From: RPRB01 sp035519675
GTDB taxonomy: Bacteria > Myxococcota > Myxococcia > Myxococcales > Myxococcaceae
NCBI GenBank assembly: GCA_035519675.1
Contig: DATIWB010000133.1
Span: 51,238-115,237 of the forward strand
Length of the DNA: 64,000 nucleotides
Reading direction: 5' to 3'
How positions within the stretch are numbered: the first letter of the stretch is position 1; each line of letters begins with the position of its first letter. Shown here one piece after another: positions 53,200 to 61,533 of this stretch. Both the position numbers and the translations under genes were made by a program. The notes under the pieces are model-generated. The model was not told the origin of the DNA and did no database searches. It saw only the letters and a list, made by a program, of their open reading frames with translations.

Positions 53200-53381
53200 C
53201 TCCGAGCGGCCTTCTCTGTCGCCCGCCGGAGCTCCTCGGCGAAGCGCTGCTGGTCCATCCACTTCAGCAACCGCTGCTCCACCGTGAGGCGGAGGTTCTC
53301 GTCGATCAGGGTGACGTCGATCCCGCTCCGGTACGCCTCCACGACCGGGTCGACGTCGCTGGTGCGAAGCGGGGCGCTCAT
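53196..53381 (-). CDS. Small conserved partner of the nucleotidyltransferase
   Basis: 61 residues: MSAPLRTSDVDPVVEAYRSG, ending RFAEELRRATEKAARR. It is predicted helical, acidic then basic. Short proteins with VEAYxxxID.TLxxENLxLTxExR and RFAEELRRA blocks occur next to nucleotidyltransferases of this type in several soil bacteria as far as I recall. Overlap with the downstream gene (ATGA) shows co-translation. Possible antitoxin or cofactor. Confidence 0.7.
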   Translation of the reverse strand: MSAPLRTSDVDPVVEAYRSGIDVTLIDENLRLTVEQRLLKWMDQQRFAEELRRATEKAARR

Positions 53382-53527
53382 CCTGTGAGGAATCTAGCAC
53401 CGGGGCGGGGTGCCGCCTTCCGCGGGTGTCCGCTCCCGGGACGGGGCGTCCCGCGACCGCCCGCGTGGACCCGGAGAACGTTCTGCCCCTGCCCCGCGGA
53501 TCCCTGAGCCCAGGTGCCTGAGCGCCT

Positions 53528-53733
53528 GGTGCCAGACACCTCGTTACCGGACACCTCGTTACCCGGCCCAGCCCGACGGCCCGACGAGGTGCCAGACACC
53601 TCGTTACCCGACGCCTCGTTACCCCCGGACACCTCGTTACCCCGTCTCCTCCGGATCGCGGTGCCAGACACCTCGTTACCGGACACCTCGTTACCCGACG
53701 CCTCGTTACCCCCGGACGCCTCGTTACCCCGTC
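53528..53733 (+). repeat. Dispersed repeat, cluster 15, largest array
   Basis: Three heads (about 53529, 53591 and 53661) with eight to nine CCTCGTTAC units in total. Part of the array is a higher-order duplication: the run TTACCCGACGCCTCGTTACC, then CCCGGACACCTCG, then TTACCCCGTCTCCTC occurs twice, near 53600-53650 and 53690-53740, the second with an A to G change (GACGCCTCG). It stands upstream of the macB-like gene and downstream in orientation of nothing else; 53382-53527 holds no recognised feature. Confidence 0.9.
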
Positions 53734-53797
53734 TCCTCAGCCACCGAGCCGCCCCCGTCCCCGTCCTGGCACGCCCATTGAACCCTTCCCCCCTTCC

Positions 53798-56227
53798 ATG
53801 AGCGCGCTGCTCCAGGACCTCCGGAACGCCCTCCGCCACCTCCGCAGCCGCCCTGGCTTCGCCGCCGTGGTCGTCCTCACCCTCTCCATGGGCATCGGCC
53901 TGAACGCCGCGGTCTTCACCGCCGTCGACGCCGCGCTCCTCCGCAGCCTCCCCTACGCCGAGCCCGACCGCCTGGTGCAGGTCCGGCAAGTCTCCGAGAG
54001 CCACGACCGGCCCGGCTTCGAGCTCGCCTGGCCCACCTTCCGCGACCTCCAGGACGACACCTCCCTCCTCGCCGCCGTGGGCGGCTACTTCCGCTCCGCG
54101 GTCACCTGGCAGGACGGCTCCGAGCGCTCACAGCTCCTCGCGCTCCAGGTCACCGCCAACTTCTTCGACGTCCTCGGCGTCCGTCCGCAGCTCGGCCGAA
54201 CCTTCCTCCCCGGCGAGGACGTCTTCGGCGGCCCGCGCGCGGTGATGCTCACCGACGCGTTCTGGCGCACCCAGATGGGCGGCGACCCGGGCGTGCTCGG
54301 CCGGACCCTGACCCTCGACGACCGGCGGTACACCATCGTGGGCGTCCTGCCGCCGAGCTTCCCCTTCGCTCCCGGAGCCGGGGCGCGGGTCCTGCTGGCC
54401 GTCCAGCCGCACGACGACTTCGAGCAGCGCCGGAACCTCAACTGGCTCAACACCGTCGCCCGCCTCCGCGACGGGAGCACCGTGCCGCAGACCCAGCGCC
54501 GCCTCTCCGCCTTCGCCAGCGCCCTCCGCGAGCGCTTCCCCGCCGCCCAGCAAGGGCTCACCCTGGAGGTGGTCCCGCTCCGCGACGTGCTGGTGGGCAA
54601 GGTGGAGCCGGTGCTGGTGCTCCTCTTCGCCTGCGTGAGCCTGGTCCTCCTGGTGGCCTGCGCCAACGTGGCGAACCTCCTGCTGGCCCGGGCGCGCTCG
54701 CGCGAGCAGGAGATGGCGATCCGCGCCGCGCTCGGGGCCGGCCGCGGGCGCATCCTCCGCCAGCTGCTCACCGAGAGCCTCCTCCTCGCCACGGCGGGCG
54801 GCCTCCTGGGGCTCCTCGCCGCGCGCCTGTCGCTCCCGCTGCTCCTCGCTGGCATCCCCGGCCGCGAGCAGGCCGGCATGCCGTTCCTCGAGCACCTCGA
54901 CGTCGACTCCCGCGTCCTCGCCTACGGCGCAGCCCTCATCCTCCTCACGACGGCCCTCTTCGGCCTGATGCCGGCCCTGCGTGCCTCGCGCCCCGACCTG
55001 CACGACGCCCTCAAGGACCCGGACGGACAGCTGCGCACCGGCGAGCTCCGCCACGGGCTCCGCGGGGCGCTGGTGGCGGTCGAGGTGGCGCTGGCGGTGA
55101 TGCTCCTCGGCTCGGCCGGGCTGATGGGGAAGAGCCTGCTCCGGGTCCTCTCCACCGACCCGGGCTTCCGCCCCGAGGGAGCGCTCGGCGTCACCGTCGT
55201 CCTGCCCGCGGCCATGGTGGAGAAGGACGAGGTGGCCATCGCCCTGAACGCGCGAATGCTCGACGCCGTGGTCGCCGTGCCCGGGCTGACTGCCGTGACC
55301 CGGGTGAACGCGCTGCCCGGCACCGGGAACGGCGGCACGATGCGCTTTCTCCGCAAGGACCAGCCGCCACCCACCGGGCCCCAGCCCGAGGCGACCGTCC
55401 GCACCGTCGAGGCCTCGTACTTCCGCGTGCTGGGGATTCCCCTGCTCGGCGGACGTGGGTTCGGCCCGGAGGACACGCAGCACTCCGTCCCGGTGGCCAT
55501 CGTCAACCGGGCGCTGCAGCGGCAGGTCTTCCCCGGGGAGGACGCGGTGGGTAAGCGCATCCAGCCCACCTATGCCCCCCAGGCACCGATGCTGACCATC
55601 GTGGGCGTGGTGGGGGACCAGACCTTCGGAGCGCTCGACGAGGCGGCGCCGCCCATCCTGTACTTCCCGGACACCCAGTCCCCCGGCAATCCAGTGAGCT
55701 TCGTGCTGCGCGCCAGCCGCTCCGGCGTGGGCACCGAGGTCCGCCGCGCGCTCCAGGCGGCCGTGCCCGAGGCCACGGTGCTCCCGGTGCGCTCGCTCAC
55801 CGAGCTGCTCGACCAGGCGCCGTCGATGTTCCTCCGCCGCTACCCGGTGTTCCTGCTGGGCGTCTTCGCCGCCTTCGCCCTGCTGCTCGCCGCGGTGGGC
55901 ATCTTCGGGGTGGTCTCGTACGCGGTGGTCCAGCGCACCCGCGAGTTCGGCATCCGGATGGCCGTGGGCGCGGCCAGAAGGGACATCATCCGCCTGGTGC
56001 TCCGGCGCAACCTGCCGCCCGTTCTCGCCGGGGCCGCCGCCGGGGTGCTGGGTTCGGTGGCGCTGGCCATCGTCTTCCGCGGCCTCCTGTTCGGCGTCGC
56101 CGCCTCGGACCCGGCGGTGCTCGCGGCAGTCGTCCTCGTCCTCGGCGTGGTGGCCGTGGCCAGCGCGCTGCTCCCGGCACTGCGGGCGGCGCGGGTCGAC
56201 CCGGCGACCGCGCTCCGTTCCACCTGA
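53798..56227 (+). CDS. MacB/FtsX-type orphan permease (ADOP family)
   Basis: 809 residues. It has the duplicated layout of acidobacterial-type orphan permeases: an N-terminal SALLQDLRNALRHLRSRPGF start, TM1 (about 20-45), a MacB periplasmic core domain (ANFFDVLGVRPQLGRTFLPG), an FtsX domain (VLLFACVSLVLLVACANVANLLLARA, LGAGRGRILRQLLTESLLLA), then a second MacB-PCD (VEASYFRVLGIPLLGGRGF) and a second FtsX domain (GVVSYAVVQRTREFGIRMAVGA, about 10 TMs in all). No ATPase gene is adjacent, as usual for this family. No good Shine-Dalgarno sequence precedes the ATG. Confidence 0.9.
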   Translation: MSALLQDLRNALRHLRSRPGFAAVVVLTLSMGIGLNAAVFTAVDAALLRSLPYAEPDRLVQVRQVSESHDRPGFELAWPTFRDLQDDTSLLAAVGGYFRSAVTWQDGSERSQLLALQVTANFFDVLGVRPQLGRTFLPGEDVFGGPRAVMLTDAFWRTQMGGDPGVLGRTLTLDDRRYTIVGVLPPSFPFAPGAGARVLLAVQPHDDFEQRRNLNWLNTVARLRDGSTVPQTQRRLSAFASALRERFPAAQQGLTLEVVPLRDVLVGKVEPVLVLLFACVSLVLLVACANVANLLLARARSREQEMAIRAALGAGRGRILRQLLTESLLLATAGGLLGLLAARLSLPLLLAGIPGREQAGMPFLEHLDVDSRVLAYGAALILLTTALFGLMPALRASRPDLHDALKDPDGQLRTGELRHGLRGALVAVEVALAVMLLGSAGLMGKSLLRVLSTDPGFRPEGALGVTVVLPAAMVEKDEVAIALNARMLDAVVAVPGLTAVTRVNALPGTGNGGTMRFLRKDQPPPTGPQPEATVRTVEASYFRVLGIPLLGGRGFGPEDTQHSVPVAIVNRALQRQVFPGEDAVGKRIQPTYAPQAPMLTIVGVVGDQTFGALDEAAPPILYFPDTQSPGNPVSFVLRASRSGVGTEVRRALQAAVPEATVLPVRSLTELLDQAPSMFLRRYPVFLLGVFAAFALLLAAVGIFGVVSYAVVQRTREFGIRMAVGAARRDIIRLVLRRNLPPVLAGAAAGVLGSVALAIVFRGLLFGVAASDPAVLAAVVLVLGVVAVASALLPALRAARVDPATALRST

Positions 56228-56236
56228 CGCCGGAAC

Positions 56237-59005
56237 TCAGCCCCTCCGCCGCCGCAGTGCCCAGGGCAGCAGCCCGAGCAGCGCCCACAGCGCATCCCCG
56301 CCGGCCACGCTGCACCCGCCCGACGGGTCCAGCACTCCCGGTCCACCGTCCCGCACTCCGCCGTCCTGTCCGCTCACCCCGGCGTCCGGAACCCCCGAGT
56401 CCACCGGCGGCGGCGGCGGCAGCGGCGCATCCCCCACCCCGGTCAAGCTCACCGTCACCGCGCCGACCGAGTCGTTGGAGTTGATGATCCAGTGGTCCGA
56501 GACCGGCCCGCCCACCAGCGGCGAGAACGTCACCTCGAAGGTCAGCGCGTCCCCCGGGTTGAAGTTCTGTCCCTCGGGCAGGCTGTTGGTGGCGGTGAAG
56601 CCCACCCCCGCGGCCGGCGGCTTCGACTTGGTCACCGTCACCCGCGAGCCGCCCGAGTTCCACACCCGGAAGGTGCGCGACGCGCTCTCGCCCGGCGTCA
56701 AGCTCCCGAAGTCGAGCGTCACCGGGTCCACCTCGAGGCGGCCCGGCGGCCTCGCCGAGCCCGAGAGCGGCACGGTGGCCTGGCCCGCGGTGCTGTCCAC
56801 CACCAGGCTCCCGGTGAAGTTGCCCTCGGCCGTCGGCGCGAAGGCCAGGGTGACGGTGACCGAGGCCCCGGGCTGGAGCACCGCCCCCGCCGCCGGCAGC
56901 CCGGTGGCCGAGAACGGCGCGGCCGGTGGCGTCACCCCGGTGACGGTCAGCGGCGCCCCGCCCACGTTGGAGAAGGTGACGGTGCCGTTGAGCGTCATGC
57001 CCACCGAGGTGCCGCCGAAGCTCACCGTGTTCGGCGAGTTGGTCAAGACCGGGTTGGGGTTCCGTCCGATGCCGGTCAGGCTGGTGGAGACCGGCCCCAG
57101 CGCCGTGGTGGCCACCAGCGCCCCGGCCCGGATGCCCGAGCGGCTGGGAGTGAAAGTGACCGTCGCCGACAGGACGTCGCCGGTCCGCAGCCTGGCGGGG
57201 AGGCTGGGCGTCACCCCGGAGAAGGTGAAGTCGCCGCTGGTCGAGCTGAGCCCGGTGACGATGACCGTGCGCTTGGCGGTGAAGCTGACCGGCGCGGTCG
57301 AGCTGCTGCCGAGGTCCACCGTCCCGAGATTGACCGGCACCGTGGCCAGCGGCTGATTCACCGGCGAGCCCCAGCCGACGACCTTCCCGTCGCGGGTGCC
57401 CACGTAGATGCGCCCGTCGCCCACCCCCGGCGGGTTGAACTTGGAGGCGATGCCTCCGCTGCCCAGGGGCGCGCTGTAGCGGAGCGACAGCACCCCGTTC
57501 TCCGGCACCGCGTCGTAGGCCCGGAGCTGCCCGCCCGAGCCGGTGCCGTCCGGCGACCACACCACCCACACCAGGGCCGAGCCGGGAGTCACCCCGTTCG
57601 AGGTGACGACCGGCGCGCTCGAGCCGAACCCGAACGCGTCCGTCGCCTGGCCCACCAGCGAGAGCGCCGGGACACCGCTCCCGTCCACGCCGGCGCCGAA
57701 GACGTTCAGCGTCCCGGTCGAGCCCCCGGAAGTGGTGCCGCCCGACGCGGTGGGCAGGTACACCCAGCCGCCGCTCCCGGGCCACGCCGCGGGACGCGAC
57801 CAGACGCCGCCGTAGGGCCCGATGCGCTGCACCACCGCGTCCGCCCCGCCCGGGCCCTGGCCGATGCCGCCCAGGTTGTCGCGGTCGAGCAGGTACACGT
57901 AGCCCTGCTTCCCCGAGGCCACTGCGAGGTGCGGGTGCGCCGGGGTGCCGAAGCTGTCGGGCAGCCCCATCGGCCCGGACGAGCCGATGTCGGCGTCCCA
58001 CACGTTGAGCTTGTCCGCGTCGTAGGGCGCCCAGAAGTCGGTGGGGGTCAGCTTCCCGTCGGCGCCGACCTTCAGCCGGACCCAGGCCTGGCCGAGGAGG
58101 AAGGGCGGCTGATGTCCGGGGCGTGGCTGGGGCGGATCCTCCCCGTTGCCGATGGTGCCGTTGCCGGTGGCGACGATGAGGGTGTCCGGCCCGTCGCTCA
58201 CCGGCGCGCCGCCGCTCTGCCAGATGCCGCTGCCGGGGTTGAAGCCGTCCTCGCCGGCCCACATCGTGGTGATGGCGCCGGCGGTGGACACGCCCACCAC
58301 CCAGCCGTTGAACGCGCCGTAGTCGCAGTGGCCGCCGAAGGTGGCGTAGACGGTGTCGCCGAGCATCACCAGCCCGGGCCGCTGCAGCTGCACGGTGGCG
58401 TCGAACGTCACGCCCTGCCGGTTGTCGGCGGCGCCCTGGATGAGGACGGGGAAGTTCGGGCGCTCGGCGAGCGACGGCACGTCCACCGCGTGCATGGAGA
58501 TGGCGGCCGGCCCGGACGTCCCGCTGGCGTAGCTCTTGGTCGTGAAGTACGCGGTGTGGGTCCGGGTGTCGACGACAGGGGTGCCGGTGATGCCCACCGT
58601 CGGGACCAGGTCGCCGCAGCCGATGTCGGCCGGGTTCCAGGGCAGCTCGAGCATCCGGTCGGCGATGGCCGCCCCGCTGGTGGGGTCGAGCGCGTAGACG
58701 TGGTTGTTCTCGGTGGCCACCAGCAGCGCGCCGTTGGCCAGCAGCGGCTGGGCGTAGACCGACCCGTCGACGGTGACCTCGAACAGCTGGCCGAAGTCCG
58801 GAGCGGAGACGCTGGCTGGGGAGAGGGCGGCCTCGGCCGGGTACCACCCGGTCCGGAGGTCATCCCCGCTCGAGCCGATGCCCAGCGCTGACTGGCGCTG
58901 CCCCACCTGGGGGGCGAGCCTGCCCAGCGACGGTGCGCCGCCGCCCGGCACCGCCGATCCACACGCTGACAGCAGACACAGCCACGCCCAACCGCTCCGA
59001 CCCAT
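56237..59005 (-). CDS. Beta-propeller surface protein with ASH-type domains, lipobox and MYXO-CTERM-like tail
   Basis: 922 residues. The start MGRSGWAWLCLLSACGSA has lipobox LLSAC. Residues about 60-580 are a PQQ-like beta-propeller (ATENNHVYALDPTSGAAIA, AYDAVPENGVLSLRY, IYVGTRDGKVVGWGSP). Then follow three to four choice-of-anchor D / ASH-like domains (NPNPVLTNSPNTVSFGGTSV, LEVDPVTLDFGSLTPGE). A Pro/Asp/Gly linker leads to GGCSVAGGDALWALLGLLPW then RRRRG, a MYXO-CTERM-like sorting tail (Cys, TM helix, basic end). The protein should be exposed on the cell surface. The alternative ATG at 59044 would mask the signal peptide. Confidence 0.85.
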   Translation of the reverse strand: MGRSGWAWLCLLSACGSAVPGGGAPSLGRLAPQVGQRQSALGIGSSGDDLRTGWYPAEAALSPASVSAPDFGQLFEVTVDGSVYAQPLLANGALLVATENNHVYALDPTSGAAIADRMLELPWNPADIGCGDLVPTVGITGTPVVDTRTHTAYFTTKSYASGTSGPAAISMHAVDVPSLAERPNFPVLIQGAADNRQGVTFDATVQLQRPGLVMLGDTVYATFGGHCDYGAFNGWVVGVSTAGAITTMWAGEDGFNPGSGIWQSGGAPVSDGPDTLIVATGNGTIGNGEDPPQPRPGHQPPFLLGQAWVRLKVGADGKLTPTDFWAPYDADKLNVWDADIGSSGPMGLPDSFGTPAHPHLAVASGKQGYVYLLDRDNLGGIGQGPGGADAVVQRIGPYGGVWSRPAAWPGSGGWVYLPTASGGTTSGGSTGTLNVFGAGVDGSGVPALSLVGQATDAFGFGSSAPVVTSNGVTPGSALVWVVWSPDGTGSGGQLRAYDAVPENGVLSLRYSAPLGSGGIASKFNPPGVGDGRIYVGTRDGKVVGWGSPVNQPLATVPVNLGTVDLGSSSTAPVSFTAKRTVIVTGLSSTSGDFTFSGVTPSLPARLRTGDVLSATVTFTPSRSGIRAGALVATTALGPVSTSLTGIGRNPNPVLTNSPNTVSFGGTSVGMTLNGTVTFSNVGGAPLTVTGVTPPAAPFSATGLPAAGAVLQPGASVTVTLAFAPTAEGNFTGSLVVDSTAGQATVPLSGSARPPGRLEVDPVTLDFGSLTPGESASRTFRVWNSGGSRVTVTKSKPPAAGVGFTATNSLPEGQNFNPGDALTFEVTFSPLVGGPVSDHWIINSNDSVGAVTVSLTGVGDAPLPPPPPVDSGVPDAGVSGQDGGVRDGGPGVLDPSGGCSVAGGDALWALLGLLPWALRRRRG

Positions 59006-59127
59006 GCGAGAAGTCCACCCCTCCGTCTCCGACGGAAGGAGCACCCTGATGCCCGGAATGGGAAGTGGGGGTCGGCTCCCGGGAGTCCGGCAAGCGACGG
59101 AGCCGTCGTTCCCGAAGTCAAAGTCGG

Positions 59128-59150
59128 GCCGCTCGGCAGGCGAGCGGCTT
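59128..59150 (-). terminator. Candidate intrinsic hairpin after the small membrane protein gene
   Basis: Arms GCCGCTCG and CGAGCGGC (8 bp, perfect) with a five-base loop, 25 bp downstream of the 59175 stop on the minus strand. On the minus strand only a short T tract follows, so it may instead be a structured spacer. Confidence 0.4.
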
Positions 59151-59174
59151 GAGGCAACGTTGCACCTCGAACGC

Positions 59175-59390
59175 TCAGCGACCGTGCTTGATGCCGTGCT
59201 CGACCCGGATCGCGTCGAGTAGCGAGTCGAGCGAGCCCGCGTCGGCCGCCGTGGGAGCCGCGGCGGTGGGCCCGGAGGTCGACCCGGCGGGCGCAGGCTC
59301 CACGCGGACGCGGGTGGTCAGGCCAGTGACTGCGACGATTGCCAGGATCGCCAGGATGAGCAGCCCGATCAGCCCGGCCGATCTGCTCAC
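59175..59390 (-). CDS. Small single-pass membrane protein (copy 1)
   Basis: 71 residues from a GTG. A hydrophobic helix (AGLIGLLILAILAIVAVTGL) and a Pro/Ala-rich stretch precede an acidic tail (SLDSLLDAIRVEHG). No family recognised. The GTG overlaps the stop of the amidohydrolase (GTGA), so it is translated with it. A frameshifted homologue with the same pairing lies at 62966-63174. Confidence 0.72.
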   Translation of the reverse strand: MSRSAGLIGLLILAILAIVAVTGLTTRVRVEPAPAGSTSGPTAAAPTAADAGSLDSLLDAIRVEHGIKHGR

Positions 59391-60997
59391 CGGGATGTCT
59401 CCGCGGTCCGTGCGTCGTAGACGACACGACCCGCGACGACGGTCATCAGAACCTTTCGCTGCATGAGGTGCTCGGGCGTGTCGAGCGGCCCATCGAAGAC
59501 CGTGAGGTCGGCGGCCTGTCCGGCCCTGAGCTCGCCACGCCAACCCTCCTCGAAGGCAGCGTACGCCGCTCCAGTCGTGAACGCGCGCAGTGCCTCCTCG
59601 ACCGTGAGCCTCTGGTCGGGGAGCCAGCCGCCGGGCGGCTGACCCTGGAGATCGGTCCGGGTCACCGCGGCGAAGAGGCCGAGCCGGGGGTCGCTCAGCT
59701 CGACGGGGAAGTCGCTGCCGAACGCGAGGTGGACTCCGGCGTCGAGGAAGCGACGCCAGGCGTAGGCGCCTGCGAGCCGGGAGCGACCGAGCCTCTTCTC
59801 GGCCCACGGCATGTCGCTGGTCCCGTGGGTGGGCTGCATCGAGGCGATGACGCCGAGCTGCGCGAACCGTGGGATGTCCGCGACGTCGACGATCTGGGCG
59901 TGCTCGATGCGGAACCGGGCCGCAGGCGTGACGCCGGCCCGCGCGTAGGCCTCGAGGATGTCGTGGTTCGCGGCGTCGCCGATGGCGTGGGTGGAGACCT
60001 GGAAACCCGCCGCGAGCGCGCGCCGGGAGATCGCCTCGACGTCCTCTGCCGAGGTCAACACGAGCCCGGTGTTGTGGGGGTCGTCGGAATAGGGCGCCTT
60101 GAGGTGAGCTCCCCGCGAGCCGAGCGCTCCGTCCGCGTAGAGCTTGATGGACCGCAGGCTGAAGAGCTCGTCCGGACCGGCGCGCAGGGGGCCCCGCCGG
60201 AACGCCTCCTGGAGGGTGTCCGGGTCACCTGTCCAGTGCGCGTAGACGCGCATCTTGAGCCGGCCAGATCGGGCGAGCCGCAGGTAGACGTCCGCGACGT
60301 ACGGCGAGATCCCCATCTCGTGGGCCGAGGTGAGCCCCTGGGAGAGGAGGAGGTCCTGAGCCCGGAGGATCGCCTGTTCGATCTCCAGCTCGGAGGGAGG
60401 CGGGATGACTTCGTCGACGAGGTCCTCGGCCCGGTCGACCAGCACTCCCGTGGGTTCGCCCTTCGCGTCGCGGAGAATCTTCCCGCCCGGAGGGTCCGGG
60501 GTGTCCCGGGTGATGTTGGCCCGTCGCAGCGCCTCGGAGTTCGCCCAGGCGGCGTGTCCGTCGACGCGCCGCACGTACACGGGCGTCCTGGGCGCGACCG
60601 CATCGAGGGCCGCGCGGGTGGGGAACTGCTGGTCCGGGTAGAGATTCTGGTCCCAGCCGCGGCCCTGGAGCCAGGCGCCCGGAGCGAGCTCGGGGAGAGC
60701 GGCCTGGACGCGGGCCGCGCAGTCCTCGGCGGAACGGCAGCTGCGAAGGTCCACCTTGACCAGTGACAGCCCGAGCCCGACGATGTGTCCGTGCGCGTCC
60801 GTCAGGCCGGCGACGACGACGGAGCTCGTCGGGGAGCTGGCTCGCTCGATCCGCTCGATGCGAGAGCCGGCGATGGAGATGGCCACCCCGTCGCCCTGGG
60901 ACGTCCTGGCGAGCAGCGGGGTGGGGTGGAGCCCATCGGACTGAGCTGAAGGCACCGAGGCACAGCCTCCAAGGAGAAGGACGGTCAGGAGACGCAA
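59387..60997 (-). CDS. YtcJ-like amidohydrolase lipoprotein (copy 1)
   Basis: 536 residues from a TTG at 60997. This start gives MRLLTVLLLGGCASVPSAQ, a short lipoprotein signal with lipobox LGGC; there is no nearby ATG. The amidohydrolase-3 domain has VVAGLTDAHGHIVGLG (HxH ligands), THAIGDAAN (HxxGDxA), and FGSDFPVEL (Asp), with RIEHAQIVD. Such enzymes hydrolyse N-formyl or N-acyl amides; the substrate is not known. Because it is exported and lipid-anchored, it acts in the envelope. Divergent from nrfH, with about 50 bp between starts. Confidence 0.85.
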   Translation of the reverse strand: MRLLTVLLLGGCASVPSAQSDGLHPTPLLARTSQGDGVAISIAGSRIERIERASSPTSSVVVAGLTDAHGHIVGLGLSLVKVDLRSCRSAEDCAARVQAALPELAPGAWLQGRGWDQNLYPDQQFPTRAALDAVAPRTPVYVRRVDGHAAWANSEALRRANITRDTPDPPGGKILRDAKGEPTGVLVDRAEDLVDEVIPPPSELEIEQAILRAQDLLLSQGLTSAHEMGISPYVADVYLRLARSGRLKMRVYAHWTGDPDTLQEAFRRGPLRAGPDELFSLRSIKLYADGALGSRGAHLKAPYSDDPHNTGLVLTSAEDVEAISRRALAAGFQVSTHAIGDAANHDILEAYARAGVTPAARFRIEHAQIVDVADIPRFAQLGVIASMQPTHGTSDMPWAEKRLGRSRLAGAYAWRRFLDAGVHLAFGSDFPVELSDPRLGLFAAVTRTDLQGQPPGGWLPDQRLTVEEALRAFTTGAAYAAFEEGWRGELRAGQAADLTVFDGPLDTPEHLMQRKVLMTVVAGRVVYDARTAETSR

Positions 60998-61048
60998 GGC
61001 TGCGCAGCTTGCTCGGAAGGGCGGCCGTGCCTCAAGCTCGTGTTTGCC

Positions 61049-61522
61049 ATGGACCTGCGAGGGCGGGGCAGCGTGCAGGTGGCGGTGGTCGCGGCGCTCG
61101 CCGCGGGTCTGGTGGCCGGCCTGGGCGCGTTCACCTTTCGCTACGCCGAGGGGCTCTCGTACTTCAGTGCCGACCCGCGGGCCTGCGTGAACTGCCACAT
61201 CATGCGGGACGAGTACGCGTCCTGGCAGCACTCGCCCCACCACGCCGCGGCCACCTGTGTGCAGTGCCACCTGCCGCACGCCTTCGTGCCCAAGTGGTGG
61301 GCCAAGGCGGTGAACGGCTGGAACCATAGCAAGGCCTTCACCCTGCAAGACTTCCCGGAGCCGATCCGGATCGGCCCCCGGAACGCGCGCATCCTCCAGG
61401 AGAACTGTCTCTCCTGTCATGGAGGTCTCGTGTCGGAGCTGGTGCATGGGAGCACCACGGACCAGGACGCGGTGCTCTGCGTCCATTGCCACCGCGGCGT
61501 CGGGCACGGCGCGCGGAACTAG
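61049..61522 (+). CDS. nrfH: Cytochrome c nitrite reductase small subunit
   Basis: 157 residues from the ATG at 61049 (GTG at 61040 also in frame). A TM anchor (VAVVAALAAGLVAGLGAFTF) precedes four haem-binding CxxCH motifs (CVNCH, CVQCH, CLSCH, CVHCH). The NCHIMRDEYASWQHSPHH and CHLPH context is the NapC/NirT signature of NrfH, which takes electrons from menaquinol and passes them to NrfA. nrfA follows after 11 bp. Confidence 0.95.
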   Translation: MDLRGRGSVQVAVVAALAAGLVAGLGAFTFRYAEGLSYFSADPRACVNCHIMRDEYASWQHSPHHAAATCVQCHLPHAFVPKWWAKAVNGWNHSKAFTLQDFPEPIRIGPRNARILQENCLSCHGGLVSELVHGSTTDQDAVLCVHCHRGVGHGARN

Positions 61523-61533
61523 AGGGACTCAGG

